64,000 nucleotides of DNA from Salminus brasiliensis (lineage: Eukaryota > Chordata > Actinopteri > Characiformes > Bryconidae), in the NCBI RefSeq assembly GCF_030463535.1, contig NC_132878.1:32259761-32323760 (forward strand), given 5' to 3'. The notes under the pieces are model-generated. The model had not been told where the DNA came from. It saw nothing but the letters and a program-made list of their open reading frames with translations, and did no database searches. Below, one piece after another: positions 60,101 to 64,000 of this stretch. Numbering within the stretch: the first letter of the stretch is position 1; the number at the start of each line of letters is the position of its first letter. The position numbers and the translations under genes are program-made.

Positions 60101-63100
60101 CTGCTTTTCAGCACTCCTCAGGGCAAACTGATACCAATTGCCATCCAGGTAATGGCAATAAACATTTAATCATTATTTCAAAGAATCAATATTCCAGTTT
60201 TAAATTTGTAGTTTACTTGTCTAATGGTACAGTATTGTTCCATTTATTTGTAGTGTTTAATTAGGCCTGAGAATTTATTTTTGACCCATAATGTGTTTTT
60301 GTTGCTCATACAGTTAAACCAGGAGCCTGGAGCAAGGAATCCCATCTTTCTACCCTCCGACTCTCAGACTGATTGGTTGTTGGCAAAGATCTTTGTGAGA
60401 AATGCTGAGTTTAATGAACATGAGCTGAACTTTCATCTGTTGCAAACTCACCTGCTGGGGGAAGTCTTCACTGTGGCAATGATGCGCAACCTGCCTACAT
60501 GTCATCCTCTTTTTAAGGTGATTTATTTTCTTCATGTTTGTTCTAATTGTTTCAGAAATGTCTGTTTCTTTTTCTGTCTGTTATTTCCTGTTTGCATAGA
60601 AGCATGAAGTGCTTTTCTGTTTTCATTACATGGTTTTGGTCAAACAACTTAATGGTTTAAGTGGTTTGACTAAAAACCTAATATACAGAATTTTCCATTT
60701 ACCCCATATGCAGTTGCTCAGCCTATACATGTTTATTTCTGGAGTGGAGCTACAAACTTAATGCTGCAAACAAACATTAGAAAAAACTAGCTGTCATCCA
60801 AATCATTTTCATAAATACATGTCCACATACATTTGTTAACATGTTCCCTGTTGTTTAGGTAATTTTATCCTCCAACCTTTTTTGCATAAATGGATACTGA
60901 ACAAAGTATCTGGGCAGTTTTGGAAGACCTAAATAAGTTAAATACGGTCTTACTACAAACACAAGTAAAACATTTTTGCACACAGAGACTTTTACATCAG
61001 CATGGTTATCTTGCATAACACAAGTCAAAGGATTCCTTTGGGTTAAAGAAAGTGGGTAAATCTGCAGTTGGCAGCAATGTGTGGTCCATAAAGGTACCGA
61101 AGAGTAAACCACTTTATTATATACTGTCTTTTCTTCAAGCTCCTGGTACCTCATACTCGCTACAATCTCCAAATCAACATCATGGCCAGACATTTGCTGG
61201 TTTCAGTGGATGGAGTTTTTTCTCAGGTGATGAACTTTATTTTAATAGATTTTTAATGATATCAGTAAAATGCAGAAGTCATGTACTATCAATTTAAAGT
61301 GACAAAAAAAATCTTTTTGAAGGATTACTTCTTCAATTGATGATTCATTTCTTTTTTCTGCCATGTAGTTTACAGCCATAGGCAACGAATCTATGACCAC
61401 ATTTATGAAAAGAGCAGCCTCTTCTCTGACGTACAGCTCCCTCTGTCTGCCAGACAACATCAAGGAGAGGGGTGTGGAGAAGATTCCCAATTACTACTAC
61501 AGAGATGACGGTCTGGCTCTGTGGGAAATCATTTTCAAGTATGGATTTTGTTCATGACATGTAATTAGACACCTTCCTTATGTTGCTGCATGTACTTGAC
61601 AAGTAATTATTGACAAGTAACATGATCTAACAAAGCCAACAAAATAATATATTTTAATCTTGTATTTAGTGTCACAATCTCTCACTTTAAACAAGAAATT
61701 ACATGACATTATTGTTTATGAAAAAAAATAAATCATCAGGCAAACCTCTGAAATCTTTTACACAAAACTTTCCTTAAAATTCTATGCAATTGTGTATACC
61801 TCTAGGACCTTTATTTTTTGTAGTCACTACACAAAAAACTACTTATAAAACTAATTTTAAAGTTTTCTGTTCTACTATAGTATGTTTTCAGAAATTGCTT
61901 TGTCAGTTAAGGATTTTAAAGCTTTTTTTCTTAAATTTTATTCCAACTAGTTTTGTGCATGGAATCATGTCATTTTACTACACTGATGAAGCTGTTCAGA
62001 ATGACAAGGAGCTACAGGCATGGCTCACCGAGATATTAGAAAATGGTATCCCAGAAAACAACGAGGCTGGTACGTTTTTTTGTTGCTGTTTAGTTTTGTA
62101 GTTTAGTTTAGTTTAGTTTCAAATCCTATTTACATCCCATTCACCTCACTATTAGGATTTCCAAAGTCTTTTGGCACCGTTGAAGAGCTGTCTAAGTTTG
62201 TCACCATGGTGATCTTCACAGTGTCTGCCCAACATGCTGCAGTGAACAATGGCCAGGTTTTTATTTTTTCCCCCTAATTTTTAATGTGTTTTAATGTGTT
62301 CATAACAATTATGACTGATCTGTTACTGTCTCTGCCCTGTCAGTTTGATTTTGGGGGATGGATGCCCAACTTTCCAAGCGCTCTTCGCTGTCCACCCCCA
62401 AGCCATAAAGGAGAGACTACAAATGACAGCATTCTCACGACCTTACCTGATGTCAAAACCACGCTTAACATAATGGCAGTTGAATATTTGCTGAGTCAGG
62501 AGTCCTCTGATCGGGTGAGTCCATACACATCTAGTCCATCACAATACTCTGAATGAATTAATGAAATAAACAAAATTTATTATGCAGTTCATTATGAAGG
62601 TTATTGAATGCCTTAAAATAAAAGGTGTCAAAAGTAGTTAATTATTTACACTTTATTATTTACATAAAATAGCAAGTTTTCAATCGCTATAAAACTTTAA
62701 GAGGAAAACACATTAGATAACCATTTCTGTAAATGAGAACCTACTAGTATGTAAATGTAAAGGTTCTGAGAAGAGCCCTGCGATTGTTATACCTTCACAA
62801 TTATATTATGTTTATATTAGGTTTATTTTTATTATTGTATTTCAATAATCTTTAAAGAAGTACAAGTGGTTCTTCAATAATATCACTTTTTATAGTGTAC
62901 ATGAAGAACCTTGGCCTTAAAGAATGACTTCATAAAAATTGGGAAGACCCTTGTCCTGGGTTGTCAACACCAGTGATTTAAGTGACAAATTTTGGTTAAA
63001 ACATGGATTAAGGCATCAAAATGTACTTACTCCATGAAGTCTGAGTAAAATGTGCACATATAAAATGTAAAATGGGCACCTGTCCATAAGCACCTAGTGA

Positions 63101-63306
63101 AATAAAAGCTCTGCTGTACTTTTCAGTATCCACTTGGATATTACCCCGAGGTGTTATTCAGTGAGGAGACACCCCAGCAACTGATGGCACAGTTTGAGAA
63201 GGCTCTGCGCATTCTTGAGAAGAAAATTGAAACCAGGAACAAGAAGCTTGATCTTCAATACACATACTTGAATCCAAAAAATGTGGATAATAGTATCGCC
63301 ATTTAG
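57102..63306 (+). CDS. Animal lipoxygenase, ALOXE3/ALOX12B-like, complete 14 exons
   Basis: Lipoxygenase of 667 residues: a non-haem iron enzyme that oxygenates polyunsaturated fatty acids, or isomerises hydroperoxides if truly ALOXE3. Exons: 57102-57245, 57846-58056, 58263-58344, 59202-59324, 59455-59549, 59636-59808, 60005-60148, 60314-60517, 61140-61226, 61369-61538, 61951-62069, 62156-62256, 62344-62514, 63127-63306; all GT-AG and frame-consistent. PLAT domain is about 1-115 and the catalytic domain 116-667. Iron ligands are present: His365 and His370 (HLLQTH), His544, Asn548 (QHAAVNNGQ) and C-terminal Ile667. Ala408 (NIMARHLL) is at the stereo-control position, Phe357 and Phe422/Thr423 at pocket positions. 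[20 protein letters not shown] and LPDVKTT favour ALOXE3 among human paralogues. The start ATG opens the PLAT domain and follows an AG, so a 5' leader exon is likely. No break seen. Confidence 0.93.
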
Positions 63307-63499
63307 AGGGATCATCTTGATTGATCATCTAGAATGTGCAAGGCCTAAAGAGGCTGAAATAACAAGAGAAAGAAAGAGAAGATAATCAGAAAAATCAGTT
63401 GTTCATTCATAGTAACAATTCTGCAGAATCAGAATATGTTTCAGTTTGTGTACTATTGTACGTTTCACACAGAAAGTACATATTTCTGTCTTCTGTTCT

Positions 63500-63733
63500 T
63501 AAAAATAAAGGTGCAACAATGGGTTCTTCGCACAATTTCATAGAAAAAGTACTTTAAAACCACTTTTATGAAAACAAAAAGAACTATGTTTGAGATATAT
63601 ATGTGTGAAGAACCTTTTTAAGGTTTAATCAACATTCCCTTTAAGTAAATGTGTTTTCATTCTCCATGTAGACCAAAAAGGAATTCTTCTGTGGCTTACC
63701 TCAAAGACCCATTTGTAGCACCTTTATTTTTAT
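63500..63733. mobile_element. MITE with terminal inverted repeats at the lipoxygenase 3' end
   Basis: The left end aaaaataaaggtgcaacaat is matched by the inverse of the right end (atttgtagcacctttatttt), giving ends of about 28 bases over a 234 bp element. The centre contains gtgaagaacctttttaaggt, related to 58440-58500 and to the MITE at 7856-8015. Confidence 0.75.
63504..63509 (+). terminator. Probable lipoxygenase polyadenylation signal
   Basis: AATAAA, 198 bases after the stop codon. It lies inside the left inverted repeat of the MITE at 63500-63733. No canonical hexamer was noticed between the stop and this site. Confidence 0.5.
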
Positions 63734-64000
63734 ACTTCACAAAACATTCAGCAGAGGACAAAGTGTCTAAACACCAAACGGTAAGTCACATTTGACAACT
63801 GCCAACTGTCAACAAAGTTATTTAGTCCAGTAATTAAACAGATTAGCATCTTATATTTCTGACATATTGTTCTCACTGTATAAATACAGCTTTAACATGT
63901 TATTTAAGAATACATCATGTTGGCAAATAAAACCAGTTGTTTTTATGGGCAAACTCAGAACCTATAAATGGATGGGTTTTTAATAATGCTAGACTAAGAG

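Larger units (their letters stand above)
63307..64000. other. 3' flank of the lipoxygenase gene
   Basis: Short 3' untranslated DNA, then the MITE at 63500-63733. After that AT-rich DNA with no gene to the window edge. Confidence 0.6.

Noticed and set aside
1-64000. CRISPR arrays, operons, ribosome binding sites, rRNA or functional tRNA genes
   Set aside because: The window is eukaryotic. The only tRNA-like sequence is the head of the SINE at 39207-39491, and repeats are microsatellites or transposons.

Overview
The window is vertebrate nuclear DNA, almost certainly from a ray-finned fish and probably an ostariophysan. Genes are split by GT-AG introns, the DNA is AT-rich and full of microsatellites, and it carries many decayed Tc1-like transposons, MITEs, LINE 3' ends and a tRNA-derived SINE. 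The expanded RING / B-box / coiled-coil / PRY-SPRY TRIM genes are typical of teleosts. Nothing bacterial, no CRISPR array and no rRNA or free-standing tRNA gene was seen.

Layout. (1) 678-7021, + strand: the last four coding exons of an estrogen-related receptor (ESRR, NR3B family), running from just after the DNA-binding domain to the stop; the first exons lie left of the window. (2) About 7.5-16.5 kb: gene-poor DNA with MITEs, a deleted Tc1-like copy and two related interspersed repeats. (3) 16527-42418, - strand: four tandem TRIM16/TRIM25-like genes with the same six-exon plan (RING plus two B-boxes; 96 bp and 234 bp coiled-coil exons; a third coiled-coil exon of about 157 bp; a 60 bp hinge exon; a PRY-SPRY exon). 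In order of transcription they are D (42418-38289), C (35547-31882), B (28535-24395) and A (22251-16527). A and C are open throughout (550 and 562 residues). B has lost part of SPRY and D has a frameshift and a nonsense codon. Gene A has a second, spliceable 60 bp hinge exon. All four share a stretch of about 309 bp over B-box 1 that is almost perfectly identical although the rest has diverged, which suggests gene conversion. (4) 42.5-57 kb: gene-free DNA built of nested transposable elements, with a striking perfect 53 bp palindrome. (5) 57102-63306, + strand: a complete 14-exon animal lipoxygenase gene (667 residues, ALOXE3/ALOX12B-like) with every iron ligand kept; its poly(A) signal lies in the terminal repeat of a MITE.

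The three gene groups show no common pathway: a constitutive orphan nuclear receptor, a cluster of probable innate-immunity ubiquitin ligases, and an oxylipin enzyme. The cluster is where change is recent (duplication, conversion, decay, exon duplication). No clearly undescribed system was found. The best leads are the conversion tract, the duplicated hinge exon, the perfect palindrome and the altered ligand pocket of the receptor.
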